64,000 nt of DNA from Sphingobium yanoikuyae (GTDB lineage Bacteria; Pseudomonadota; Alphaproteobacteria; Sphingomonadales; Sphingomonadaceae), in NCBI RefSeq assembly GCF_034424525.1, contig NZ_CP139979.1, positions 4,239,501 through 4,303,500 of the forward strand, in the 5' to 3' direction. The first letter of the stretch is position 1. Each line of letters opens with the position of its first letter. The notes under the pieces are model-generated. The model was not told the origin of the DNA, ran no database searches, and worked only from the letters and a program-made list of their open reading frames with translations. This document shows, in pieces, positions 1-7,513 of the stretch. Position numbers and translations under genes: made by a program.

Positions 1-343
1 CGCCGACGTCATGATTGCCAGTTATCCACAGCCAGTCGAGCCGTTCGGTCAGCGCCTGCAATCGCGCCCGCGCCCGCGGGTCCAGCCGCGCCGCGCCATC
101 GGCATCGTGGAAACTGTCGCCCAGCGACCAGATCGCCCGCGCGCCGGTGCGCGCCGCCAGTGCCTCGATCATGTCCAGCGTCGCCGCGCTGTCGTGCGGC
201 GGCAGGAACTGGCCGAAGCGCGCATACCAGCTCGCCTTCTCGAAATGCAGGTCGGCCACCAGCAGAGCGCCCTGCGCCGGCCAGAACAACGCCGCCTCCG
301 GCAAAGCCAGGAAATCATGACCTGCGAACGAAAGGGGAACCAT
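1..343 (-). CDS. pdeM: PdeM-like ligase-associated DNA damage response phosphoesterase (partial)
   Basis: Calcineurin-like metallophosphoesterase of the group that travels with the Lhr helicase and ATP-dependent DNA ligase in DNA repair. About 114 N-terminal residues are visible; the rest lies beyond the left edge. The metal-binding motifs appear in family order: ADLHFEK (D31, H33), GDSFHD (residues 75-80) and GNHD (109-112). The start is the first ATG after the divergent spacer with trhO. A direct repeat matching the alphaproteobacterial LexA box falls on codons 2-6, which suggests SOS control but is unproven. The family call is firm. The helicase and ligase partners would lie outside the window. 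Confidence 0.85.
   Translation of the reverse strand, partial: MVPLSFAGHDFLALPEAALFWPAQGALLVADLHFEKASWYARFGQFLPPHDSAATLDMIEALAARTGARAIWSLGDSFHDADGAARLDPRARARLQALTERLDWLWITGNHDVG
326..340 (-). promoter_or_regulatory. Possible LexA (SOS) box at the start of pdeM
   Basis: The + strand reads GAAC-N7-GAAC, i.e. GTTC-N7-GTTC on the pdeM strand, which is the direct-repeat LexA box known in alphaproteobacteria. It lies just inside the coding sequence, three bases after the ATG. LexA bound here could block early elongation or a promoter reaching into the gene. A chance match remains possible because the repeat also encodes residues 2-6. Confidence 0.45.
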
Positions 344-408
344 CGCCCGGCTATGCGCCCTCTTCGCCCGGCTTTCAAGTATGCGCGCCAGCGCCTATAG
401 GGCTCCCC

Positions 409-1233
409 ATGTTCACCGTCGCAGCCCTCTACCGTTTCGCCACCTTCGCCGACCCGCAGGCAACAGCCGCCGATCTGCGCCTGCTGTGCGCCGATCTCGG
501 CACCTGCGGCACGCTGATCCTGGCGCGCGAGGGCATCAACGGCACGGTCGCCGGCACGGCCGACGCGATCGAGCGGCTGGTCGCCCATATCCGCGCCCTG
601 CCCGGCTGCGCCGATGTCGACGTCAAATATGCGACCGCCGACAGCGCGCCCTTCGGCAAGATGAAGGTCAAGGTGAAGGCGGAGATCGTGACCCTGGGCG
701 CGGGCGACCTGGACCCCGCCCATCAGGCCGGCGTGCATCTCGATCCTACGGACTGGAATGCGCTGATCGCCGATCCCGACACCGTCATCATCGACACGCG
801 CAACGCCTATGAGGTCGCGGTCGGCACGTTCGAGAATGCGATCGATCCGGCCACCCGCTCCTTCCGCGAATTTCCCGCCTGGTTCGACGATTTCGCCGCC
901 AAGCTGCGCGACGAAGGCCGCAGCCCCAAGATCGCGATGTTCTGCACCGGCGGCATCCGCTGCGAAAAATCGACCGCGCTGGTCAAGGCGCGCGGCTTTG
1001 ACGAAGTCTATCACCTCAAGGGCGGGATCCTGCGCTATCTGGAGGAAATGCCACAGGCGCAAAGCCGCTGGCAGGGCGACTGCTATGTCTTCGACGAGCG
1101 GGTTGCGGTCGGCCACGGCCTGAAACAGGGCCATTATGCCACCTGCAGCGCCTGTGGCCTGCCCTATCCGCGCGATACCGACCATGACTGCCCCGGCGGC
1201 GACGCCGACGGCGCCTGGCCGCATCGGGGCTAG
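409..1233 (+). CDS. trhO: tRNA uridine(34) hydroxylase TrhO (rhodanese family)
   Basis: Oxygen-dependent enzyme that hydroxylates U34 of tRNA on the way to 5-carboxymethoxyuridine; formerly YceA. 274 residues. The N-terminal half is the acylphosphatase-like UPF0176 region. The C-terminal half is a rhodanese domain with the diagnostic active-site loop FCTGGIRCEKS (catalytic Cys179, second Cys185). A short cysteine tail (CSACGLPYP, then DHDCPGG) looks metal-binding. The ATG at 409 gives the family N-terminus MFTVAALYRF; the frame stays open upstream, but that extension is unlike the family. Convergent with the next gene, overlapping it by four bases. Confidence 0.93.
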   Translation: MFTVAALYRFATFADPQATAADLRLLCADLGTCGTLILAREGINGTVAGTADAIERLVAHIRALPGCADVDVKYATADSAPFGKMKVKVKAEIVTLGAGDLDPAHQAGVHLDPTDWNALIADPDTVIIDTRNAYEVAVGTFENAIDPATRSFREFPAWFDDFAAKLRDEGRSPKIAMFCTGGIRCEKSTALVKARGFDEVYHLKGGILRYLEEMPQAQSRWQGDCYVFDERVAVGHGLKQGHYATCSACGLPYPRDTDHDCPGGDADGAWPHRG

Positions 1234-1490
1234 TCCGCGCTTTCCACCAGTTCGACCATCTCGAACTGATAGGATGTCCAGCCGCGCATCCGTGCGCCAT
1301 CGGGCGCGGCCGCGCGCTTCTTCTTCGCCTCGGCCAGCGAGCGGGTATGGCCCCAGAACACTTCGGTCTTGCCATTTTCCAATATGGCGACGATCCGCCA
1401 ATAATGGGTGAAGGGGTCGGCGGTCGGCCCGATCTTCTTCACATAGCCATCCGGCATGGTGGCGGTCAGATAGCGTTTCCGGCGCGCCAT
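1230..1490 (-). CDS. Small conserved hypothetical protein
   Basis: 86 residues, beginning MARRKRYLTATMPDGYVKK. The composition is basic and aromatic with no signal peptide or membrane segment. I recognise no domain. The start was chosen because translation from it begins just upstream of a conserved-looking core; the reading frame is open 12 codons further up. It follows the metalloprotease gene by four bases, so the two are probably co-transcribed. It overlaps the end of trhO convergently. Confidence 0.6.
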   Translation of the reverse strand: MARRKRYLTATMPDGYVKKIGPTADPFTHYWRIVAILENGKTEVFWGHTRSLAEAKKKRAAAPDGARMRGWTSYQFEMVELVESAD

Positions 1491-1494
1491 CGGT

Positions 1495-2229
1495 TCAGGC
1501 CTGATAGCGGTGCAGGCCCGCCCCATGCGCCTTCAGCCAGGCGCGCGCCGGGCGCGGATCCTCGCCATAGATGCGCGCATGGGCGGCGTGGAAGGCGGGG
1601 CTATGGTCCATGTGCAGCAGATGCGCCAGCTCATGCGCCACGGTCGAACGCCGCACCCAGGCCGGCGCCAGGATCAGCCGCCAGCTATAGCGGATCGCCC
1701 CGCTCGACGTGCAACTGCCCCAGCGGCTCCGCGTATCCCCGGTGCCGACCGAGGCGACGATCAGGCCATGATCCTGCGCCATCGCCAGCGTCTCCGCCTC
1801 CAGCACGGCCTTCGCCCGCGTCTTGAGCCAGCGCAGCACCCGCGCACCGACCGATTCCGCGGCTCCGCCCAGGATCAGCCGGTCGCCCTCCAGCCGGATC
1901 GTCCGGGTCGCCCCCGCGATCCAGCAGATGCGCACCTCGCGCCCTTCCAGCGGGAAGGTCGCGCCATCGCCCAGCAGCGTCACCGCCGGCGTCACCGCCA
2001 TCTGCGCCCGGACCCAATCCTCATGCCCCTGCGCCCAGCCCAGCGCGCGCTTGAGGTTTGCCCGCGCCGGCAGCGACAGGCGCAATTCGCCACGCAGCCC
2101 GTCGATCGTCAGCTTGTAGGCGCGCGCCCGCGCCGACCGGCGCACCCGCACCGGCATGGCGACGCCATCGATCAGGATTTCTGCCTCAGAGCTCTCGGTC
2201 GACAAGATGATGTTCCCAATCGCCCGCAT
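1495..2229 (-). CDS. YgjP-like zinc metalloprotease (M48/DUF45 family)
   Basis: 244 residues. The C-terminal half contains VAHELAHLLHMDHSPAFH, with the zinc-binding HExxH (H199, E200, H203) and further histidines at 209 and 214. It is preceded by the RSRWGSC-type block typical of the YgjP/SprT-like group. No signal peptide, so cytoplasmic. The ATG at 2229 was chosen over an ATG 41 codons upstream because the upstream part is just the out-of-frame reading of the preceding gene. It overlaps that gene by 44 bases in the same direction, so translational coupling is likely. The biological substrate of this family is not established. Confidence 0.8.
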   Translation of the reverse strand: MRAIGNIILSTESSEAEILIDGVAMPVRVRRSARARAYKLTIDGLRGELRLSLPARANLKRALGWAQGHEDWVRAQMAVTPAVTLLGDGATFPLEGREVRICWIAGATRTIRLEGDRLILGGAAESVGARVLRWLKTRAKAVLEAETLAMAQDHGLIVASVGTGDTRSRWGSCTSSGAIRYSWRLILAPAWVRRSTVAHELAHLLHMDHSPAFHAAHARIYGEDPRPARAWLKAHGAGLHRYQA

Positions 2230-2611
2230 CGGCCTCCGCCACGGTCCAGCCGCGCACGGATTCCTTGGCCCGATGCACCGCCTCGCGATCGCCGCAGACC
2301 AGATAATGCCAGTCGGGCAGCGGCAGCCCCGCCTCGCGCAGCCGATAGGCACAGGTGCGCGGCAGCCAGCTGATCTGCTTCACCTTGGCCGGGGTCAGCC
2401 GCACGCAATCGGGCACGAACCGCCGCCGGTCGGGATAGTTGGTGCATTGGCCGCTATGCCGGTCGAGCAGGCGGCAGGCGACATTGGTCGGATAGATGCG
2501 GCCCGTGTCCTCATCCTCCGCCTTGTGCAGGCAGCATTTGCCGCAACCGTCGCACAGCGCTTCCCATTCGGCGCGGTTCAGCTTGTCGAGGGGCTTGTCC
2601 CAGAAGTCCAA
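2186..2611 (-). CDS. YcgN family cysteine-cluster protein (UPF0260)
   Basis: 141 residues, the usual family length. The N-terminal cluster LCDGCGKCCLHK supplies C20, C23, C26 and C27, and further cysteines follow in NVACRLLDRHSGQC and FVPDC. This is the Fe-S or zinc CxxC-type pattern of the YkgJ/YcgN group. Its function is unknown. It sits between the SCO-type gene and the metalloprotease on one strand, three bases after the SCO stop, which suggests a single transcript. Confidence 0.85.
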   Translation of the reverse strand: MDFWDKPLDKLNRAEWEALCDGCGKCCLHKAEDEDTGRIYPTNVACRLLDRHSGQCTNYPDRRRFVPDCVRLTPAKVKQISWLPRTCAYRLREAGLPLPDWHYLVCGDREAVHRAKESVRGWTVAEADAGDWEHHLVDREL

Positions 2612-2614
2612 ATG

Positions 2615-3253
2615 TCACTTGATCCATTTTTCGAGAAAGGCGCGCACGATATCCGGCGCACCCTCGTCCACGTCCGGCGTGCCCGGATCATCCACCGGCA
2701 CCAGCGCGATCGGCTTGCCGTCCGGCCCGAACAGATAGGGCGTGCGGCTGTGGCTGACCAGATAGTCGCTCGCCCCTTCCGGCTTTTCCGCATTGTAGAG
2801 GACGACGAAGTCCTTGGCCACCTTTGCGATCTGTTCCGGCGTGCCGGTCAGGCCGACGAGGCGCGGGTGGAAGGCCGCGACATAGGTTTTCAGCACCGCC
2901 GGCGTGTCCCGCTTCGGGTCCACACTGATAAAGATCGGCTGCACCTTCGCGGCGCGGGCGGGCGCTGCCTTCTCGAAGGCACTGAACGCCTGCATGATCC
3001 GCTGCAGATCGACCGGGCAGACATCCGGGCAATAGGTATAGCCGAAATAGACGATCCGATACTGGCCCTTATAATCGTCCCAATGCACGGTCTTGCCATC
3101 CTGGTCGGTCAGGGTGAAGGGCGCACCGATGCGCGCACCGACCAGATTGCCCTGCTCGCTCTCGCCGCTTGATGCATTGCCGCCAGCCCCCATATTGCAT
3201 GCCGTCAGCAAGGCCAGAAGCGGCAGGGCGAGCGAGATCAGCGCTTTGTTCAT
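2615..3253 (-). CDS. SCO1/SenC-type copper chaperone lipoprotein
   Basis: 212 residues from the ATG at 3253. The N-terminus is a lipoprotein signal (lipobox LLTAC, Cys19), so the mature protein is anchored on the periplasmic side. The thioredoxin-fold copper site CPDVCP (C75, C79) and the distal histidine in LVSHSR (H168) are both present, as required for copper delivery to cytochrome oxidase CuA or a thiol-redox role. No oxidase genes lie nearby. The ATG five codons upstream is less likely because it would push the signal peptide off its usual position. Confidence 0.9.
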   Translation of the reverse strand: MNKALISLALPLLALLTACNMGAGGNASSGESEQGNLVGARIGAPFTLTDQDGKTVHWDDYKGQYRIVYFGYTYCPDVCPVDLQRIMQAFSAFEKAAPARAAKVQPIFISVDPKRDTPAVLKTYVAAFHPRLVGLTGTPEQIAKVAKDFVVLYNAEKPEGASDYLVSHSRTPYLFGPDGKPIALVPVDDPGTPDVDEGAPDIVRAFLEKWIK

Positions 3254-3312
3254 GGTGTCGCCTGCCATGCCTTGCTATGGGCCGATTTGCAAATCGAACG
3301 GGGCGCGCGACG

Positions 3313-3951
3313 ATGAAGATTGGGATGAAGAGCGGACTTTCCACCTGGCTGTTTCTGGCGCGGCCTGCCGCCATCACCCTGGCACTGATGGCCCCGGTTG
3401 CGGCCCAGGCCCAGTTTTCCAACAATTACAACTTCCTCAAGGCGGTGAAGGACGCCGACGGCGAAAAGGCGACCGACCTGCTGCAGAAGCCGGGTTCGAC
3501 CGTCATCAACAGCCGTGACGTCACCACCGGCGAAACCGCGCTGCACATCGTCATCGGCCGCCGTGACACGACATGGCTCAACTTCATGCTGTCGAAGGGC
3601 GCCAATCCGAACCTGGCCGACAATAATGGCACCACGCCGCTGCTGCTCGCCGTGCAGAACCGGTACGAGGAAGGCGTGCGCCTGCTGCTCGCCCGCGGTG
3701 CCCAGGTCGACAAGACCAATGGCAGCGGCGAGACCGCATTGATCCGTGCGGTGCAGCTGCGCGACATCGGCCTGGTCCGCCTGCTGGTGGCGCAGGGCGC
3801 CAATGCGGACAAGCGCGACACGATCGCCGGCATGTCCGCCCGCGACTATGCCGAACGCGACAGCCGCACCCCCGGTCTGGTCGAAGCGCTCGATTCCGCC
3901 AAGGCCAACGCCGCAGCGCCCAAGGGCCCGGTCCAGGGTCCGGTTTTCTGA
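3313..3951 (+). CDS. Exported ankyrin-repeat protein
   Basis: 212 residues. The N-terminal signal peptide ends near VAAQAQF. Four to five ankyrin repeats follow, recognisable by TGETALHIVIGRRD, GTTPLLLAVQNR, GETALIRAVQLRD and the GANPN / GAQVD / GANAD turns. The C-terminal tail is Ala/Pro rich. Probably a periplasmic protein-protein interaction module; no partner can be named. Divergent from the SCO gene across 59 bases. Ends in a bidirectional terminator. Confidence 0.82.
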   Translation: MKIGMKSGLSTWLFLARPAAITLALMAPVAAQAQFSNNYNFLKAVKDADGEKATDLLQKPGSTVINSRDVTTGETALHIVIGRRDTTWLNFMLSKGANPNLADNNGTTPLLLAVQNRYEEGVRLLLARGAQVDKTNGSGETALIRAVQLRDIGLVRLLVAQGANADKRDTIAGMSARDYAERDSRTPGLVEALDSAKANAAAPKGPVQGPVF

Positions 3952-3955
3952 TATG

Positions 3956-3987
3956 AAAAAGGGCGGCCTGACCGCCCTTTTCTTTAA
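3956..3987. terminator. Bidirectional intrinsic terminator between ankyrin gene and mmcB
   Basis: Stem GGGCGG (3961-3966), loop CCTGA, stem CCGCCC (3972-3977). An A-run on the left and TTTTCTTT on the right let it work on both strands. It serves the two convergent genes. Confidence 0.85.
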
Positions 3988-3990
3988 CCC

Positions 3991-4497
3991 TTACCAGCCC
4001 AATTCCGCCGCATAATCCGGGTCGGCCAGCGCCGACAGGCGGCGAGCGGCGCGGCGGGCAAAGCGCAGCGTCTCTGCCTTGCGCCGGGCGGCGGCCAGCG
4101 GCTCGAACGGCGCGGCGCGCACCAGTTCGGCATCATATTGGTCGGCGACGATCAGGCCGGTGCGCGTCGGCCACAGCGCCTCGCTGTCGAACAGGCCGGT
4201 GTCGAAGCCCGATGGCACCGCCCAGAAATAGCGGTCGCAATAGTCGAAATAATCCGGCCATTTCATGTCGCCCAGCAGGTCCGCCCGGCTGCACTTGATC
4301 TCGACGATGGTCAGGCGCCCGGCGCTGTCGATCGCCATGATGTCGGCCCGCCGGCCATTGGGCAGCGGCACTTCCAATATGCCGTTCATGTCATGGCGGT
4401 GGAACAGGCGCAGCGTGCCGCGCGCAACCGCCAGCGCGGTCCCGTCGGTCAGCGGTGAACAGCGATCGGCGTCTTGGGCGGCGTCTTGGATGGTCAT
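3991..4497 (-). CDS. mmcB: MmcB family DNA repair protein
   Basis: 168 residues. PD-(D/E)XK-nuclease-like core RADIMAID ... TIVEIKCSRADLL provides the acidic D-x(n)-E-x-K triad. In Caulobacter the homologue is a LexA-regulated gene needed for mitomycin C resistance. Here a perfect GTTC-N7-GTTC box lies 13 bases before the start codon, which supports both the name and SOS control. Reads toward the shared terminator with the ankyrin gene. Confidence 0.88.
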   Translation of the reverse strand: MTIQDAAQDADRCSPLTDGTALAVARGTLRLFHRHDMNGILEVPLPNGRRADIMAIDSAGRLTIVEIKCSRADLLGDMKWPDYFDYCDRYFWAVPSGFDTGLFDSEALWPTRTGLIVADQYDAELVRAAPFEPLAAARRKAETLRFARRAARRLSALADPDYAAELGW

Positions 4498-4509
4498 GGC
4501 ACCAGATTA

Positions 4510-4524
4510 GAACAGGAAGGGAAC
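4510..4524 (-). promoter_or_regulatory. LexA (SOS) box upstream of mmcB
   Basis: GAAC-AGGAAGG-GAAC on the + strand is GTTC-N7-GTTC on the mmcB strand, an exact match to the alphaproteobacterial LexA operator. It is placed 13 bases upstream of the mmcB ATG, where bound repressor would cover the promoter or transcript start. Confidence 0.85.
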
Positions 4525-4564
4525 AAAAGAAAAGACCGATTCGGACATGGGGTCCGAACCGGCC
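4524..4564 (-). terminator. Intrinsic terminator of the SleB-like hydrolase gene
   Basis: On the minus strand a 13-pair stem (GGCCGGTTCGGAC with GTCCGAATCGGTC, two G-U pairs, loop CCCAT) is followed by TTTTCTTTTG. It separates the hydrolase transcript from mmcB and runs up to the LexA box. Confidence 0.85.
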
Positions 4565-4600
4565 TTCAAAAGGGCGTCACTGTCGCGCGGTGAGCGCGGA

Positions 4601-5272
4601 TCAGCGATAGAAGACGTGATTGTCGATCGACGCCAGCTTGGTCTTGCCCCAGCCCGGCGACACGCGGCGGGCATGGAAGAACAGTGCGCCTTCGGCCTGG
4701 CTGTCCCAGCTGTCGTCGAGGGCGATCTGCGCGATCGCAACCGCCTCGCGCCAGGAATCGCTGGCGATGTTGATCGGCGGCATGCCGTGACCACGCACGA
4801 AGCTGAACTGGCTCGGCTGATAGATGACGCCGCACAGGCTGCTGGCGAAGCGGCCCGACTTGGCGCGGTTGATGATGACGCGAGCAACGGCCAGCTGGCC
4901 CTCCAGCGTTTCACCCTTGGATTCGAAATAGACCGCACCGGCCAGGCACTTCATGTCGCCTTCGACATCCTCGGGAGCGCCTTGCGCATCAACCAGGGCT
5001 GCCAGGGTCTCGGCCTTGGGCTCGATATCGGTCGAAAAATTGCTGCCAGCCTTGGAGCCGGAATCCAGCGACTGCGCGACTTCCTGCGGCGCAGCGAAAA
5101 CGACGGCGGGCTTGGTGCCGGCCGTGGGTGCGCTAGTCAGCGCGGCGGTTTCCGGCAGGGAAACCGTGGACAGGGAGGCCTCGCTGGCGCTCGACATGTC
5201 CGACGCCGTAACAGCCGCAGCGGCCGACAGCGTAAATGCCGCGATGATCGCGGCCTTCAGACGAAAACTCAT
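4601..5272 (-). CDS. Secreted SleB-like cell wall hydrolase
   Basis: 223 residues. The N-terminal signal sequence (about residues 1-22) is followed by a 90-residue low-complexity linker. The C-terminal hydrolase_2 (SleB/CwlJ) domain starts near CLAGAVYFESKGE and contains LAVARVIINRAKSGRF, QFSFVRG and GALFFHARRVSPGW. The Glu of YFESKGE matches the family catalytic residue. Expected to cleave peptidoglycan in the periplasm, for growth or remodelling, since no spores are formed in this lineage. Monocistronic, with its own terminator. Confidence 0.87.
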   Translation of the reverse strand: MSFRLKAAIIAAFTLSAAAAVTASDMSSASEASLSTVSLPETAALTSAPTAGTKPAVVFAAPQEVAQSLDSGSKAGSNFSTDIEPKAETLAALVDAQGAPEDVEGDMKCLAGAVYFESKGETLEGQLAVARVIINRAKSGRFASSLCGVIYQPSQFSFVRGHGMPPINIASDSWREAVAIAQIALDDSWDSQAEGALFFHARRVSPGWGKTKLASIDNHVFYR

Positions 5273-5447
5273 TATTGCTCAAAATCGTGCGGTTATTGGC
5301 CAGAAACGTCGATTGTAACCGATATTCTGTGACGTTCGGCCGCCCCCCGTCTGCGTGTTTACCGGCCCGCCCCCCATGGACGAATGCAGGCAACCTGCGC
5401 GTTCAGCGTTGGCCGCCATTGCCCGCGCGCGTGCAAGGAGTCAACGA

Positions 5448-5798
5448 TCAGCAGATCGTTTCAGCGGCGAACCGTTCCGCATCCGCGATATCAAGCTCCA
5501 CCAGCCACAGGTCGGGGTCCGATCTGCGCCGGCGTTCGGCATAGGCGGCGAACGCCTCAGGCCCCTCTTCCGCAGGGGGTCCACAGCGCATCAATGCATG
5601 GCCGCCGCGAAAGTTCGATACCCGTTCGAAAATTGCGGATTCCCGCCCCTTGTCCATCACCTGGACCAGGATGACGCCGCTCATTGCATCGCCCTTGGCC
5701 AGGATCATGGCAAATCCGCCGGCGGCATTCACCCGCTTCACCAGCGCGCCGACCAGCATCGCGCTGGTCAGCCGCGCGGCCGGACTGTCCTCAGCCAT
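5448..5798 (-). CDS. DUF1491 family protein
   Basis: 116 residues, conserved in alphaproteobacteria. It has a regular alpha/beta pattern (LTSAMLVGALVKRVNAAGGF, VILVQVMDKG, SDPDLWLVELD) but no known function or catalytic motif. Last gene of the leftward run that starts at the origin; overlaps the thioesterase stop by eight bases, so it is translationally coupled. The 175 bases beyond it to the hydrolase start hold the hydrolase promoter and nothing else I can identify. Confidence 0.8.
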   Translation of the reverse strand: MAEDSPAARLTSAMLVGALVKRVNAAGGFAMILAKGDAMSGVILVQVMDKGRESAIFERVSNFRGGHALMRCGPPAEEGPEAFAAYAERRRRSDPDLWLVELDIADAERFAAETIC

Positions 5799-6261
5799 GA
5801 TATCCCGGCAGCGATGACAGCGGAATCTGCGATCGCATGAAGGTGCCGGTGCCCCGGCCCACCTCTTCCCCGTCCGAATCGAGGATGCTCGCCTCGGCGA
5901 CATAGACACGGCGCTTGCCGCTGATCCAGCGCCCCTCGGCGCGCAGCTTTCCGGGACCGATCGGCCGGGTGAACAGCAGGTTGAAGGCGGTGGTCAGCAG
6001 GAAACGATCGCTGACCAGACTGTTAGCGGCATAGAAGGCCGCATCGTCCAGCATCTTGAAATAGACGGTGCCATGCACCGCGCCGGCGGCATGGAAATGC
6101 CGCTCGTCGACCTCGAAATCGATCACCGACCGGCCGGGTTCCGGCACGCGCAGGGTCGACAGGAACAGGTCGTTGATCGGCGCGCTGTTGTAGAGATGCT
6201 CCAGCGCGCGAAAATGCGCCGCCTCGCCACTGGCGAGCGCGGCGGCCTCAGGCGGCGTCAC
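5791..6261 (-). CDS. PaaI-family hotdog thioesterase
   Basis: 156 residues from a GTG at 6261, which has a GGTGAGG-like ribosome site. An ATG nine codons further up is an alternative. The hotdog-fold signature reads HFHAAGAVHGTVYFKMLDDAAFYAAN (a degenerate HGG..  motif), followed by LLTTAFNLLFTRPIGPGKLRAEGRW and VYVAEASILD. Likely acts on an acyl-CoA thioester; the substrate is unknown. Overlaps ptsN by 14 bases and the DUF1491 gene by eight. Confidence 0.78.
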   Translation of the reverse strand: MTPPEAAALASGEAAHFRALEHLYNSAPINDLFLSTLRVPEPGRSVIDFEVDERHFHAAGAVHGTVYFKMLDDAAFYAANSLVSDRFLLTTAFNLLFTRPIGPGKLRAEGRWISGKRRVYVAEASILDSDGEEVGRGTGTFMRSQIPLSSLPGYHG

Positions 6262-6715
6262 GCGCCTCACCACCGGCCAGCAGCGCATGCAGCGCCTCGG
6301 CCGACTTGGCACCGCGCAGGCGCGTCACCTGCGCCTCGTCGCGCAGATAGCGGGACACACGCGCCAGCGTCTTGAGATGCTCGGCGCCGCTGTCCTGCGG
6401 CGACAGCAGCGCGAACACGATATCGACCGGCGCATCATCGACCGCGTCGAACGGCGCCGGCGGATCGAGCAGCACGACCACGCCGCACATGCGATCGAGG
6501 CCCGGCAGCTTGGCATGGGGAATGGCAACGCCGCCACCGAAACCGGTGGAGCCCAGACGCTCGCGCTCCAGCAGCGCATCGGCGGCCGCTTCGGCATCCA
6601 CGCCATAGGATTGCGCGGCAAGAGCCGCGATCTTCTGGAACAGCATCTTCTTGCCGTTCACAGTCACCTCGGTGGCCAGCGCGTCCGGCGAGACAATATC
6701 GTTGAAATGCACCAT
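6248..6715 (-). CDS. ptsN: PTS IIA-like nitrogen regulatory protein PtsN (EIIA-Ntr)
   Basis: 155 residues, the usual size. The phosphoryl-acceptor histidine is His67 in GGGVAIPHAKL. EIIA-Ntr takes phosphate from the NPr/EI-Ntr chain and regulates potassium and nitrogen physiology by protein contact. Placement directly after hpf is typical of proteobacterial rpoN-type clusters, although rpoN is not here. Confidence 0.93.
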   Translation of the reverse strand: MVHFNDIVSPDALATEVTVNGKKMLFQKIAALAAQSYGVDAEAAADALLERERLGSTGFGGGVAIPHAKLPGLDRMCGVVVLLDPPAPFDAVDDAPVDIVFALLSPQDSGAEHLKTLARVSRYLRDEAQVTRLRGAKSAEALHALLAGGEARDAA

Positions 6716-6798
6716 TTTACTTCCGGGGGCAGCCGAGGCGCGCCCAGCCTGTCGAAAAAAATGCGCGTTGCTCGGAGAAACTAAAGCCCGGCCCCATA

Positions 6799-6830
6799 GG
6801 CCGCCTGCACCCGGAGGTCAACAGGCGGCC
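6799..6830 (-). terminator. GC-rich hairpin between hpf and ptsN
   Basis: Perfect 9-bp inverted repeat GGCCGCCTG / CAGGCGGCC with a 14-base loop, flanked by a second imperfect arm (AAGCC.. / ..GGCTT). On the transcribed minus strand only GGGCTTTAG follows, so it may attenuate or stabilise rather than stop transcription. Confidence 0.45.
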
Positions 6831-6845
6831 CGGCTTGGCAGGGGG

Positions 6846-7442
6846 TCAGCCGCGCGGCTCGACCCAGCCGATCGTGCCGTCCTGACGGCGATAGACCATA
6901 TTATAGGCCGACGTTCCGGCATTGAGGAACAGCAGCGCATTGGTGTTGCGCAGGTCCAGCATCATCACCGCGTCGGACACGCTGGCTTCGGGAATGTCGA
7001 CCCGCGTTTCGGCGACGATCAGGGGCGCATCGGCCACTTCGGCCTCCTCGTCGGCGGCACCGGCGAAGATGGTGTAACCCGCACCGTCGATATCATCGAC
7101 ACTATAGCCATTGGCGCGCTGCGCCTCGGCAGCGGCGGCCTGGATGCTGCGGTCCTTCAGGCGGCGCATATAGCGGCGCAGCTGCTTCTCGATCCGGTCC
7201 GATGCCTGGTCGAAGGCGGGATGCGCCTCCTGCGCCTCGCCGGCGCCCTTCAGGATCAGGCCGGTCATCACATGGCAGACGATATCACAATGAAAGGCGC
7301 CATGCGGGGCCGGTCGGAAGGTCACCTGGGCGGAAATCGTGCGGGAGAAATATTTCTCGGCTATCGCTTCCAGCCGGTCGCTGACGTGCTGCTTGAGCGC
7401 CTCGCCCGTCTCGACCTGATGCCCGGAAACACGGATATCCAT
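6846..7442 (-). CDS. hpf: Ribosome hibernation promoting factor, long form (HPF)
   Basis: 198 residues. The N-terminal RaiA/HPF domain begins MDIRVSGHQVETGEALKQHV and spans about 1-100. A linker follows, then the C-terminal dimerisation domain (about 140-198, NTNALLFLNAGTSAYNMVYRR). The long form drives 100S ribosome dimer formation in resting cells. Sits between dnaQ and ptsN on one strand. Confidence 0.93.
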   Translation of the reverse strand: MDIRVSGHQVETGEALKQHVSDRLEAIAEKYFSRTISAQVTFRPAPHGAFHCDIVCHVMTGLILKGAGEAQEAHPAFDQASDRIEKQLRRYMRRLKDRSIQAAAAEAQRANGYSVDDIDGAGYTIFAGAADEEAEVADAPLIVAETRVDIPEASVSDAVMMLDLRNTNALLFLNAGTSAYNMVYRRQDGTIGWVEPRG

Positions 7443-7513
7443 ATGCCTTCTCCTTATTCTTGCCGGGACGCCGGATCAGCGGCCCGGTTGGCACGTGGCA
7501 AACGCCGGCAGGT

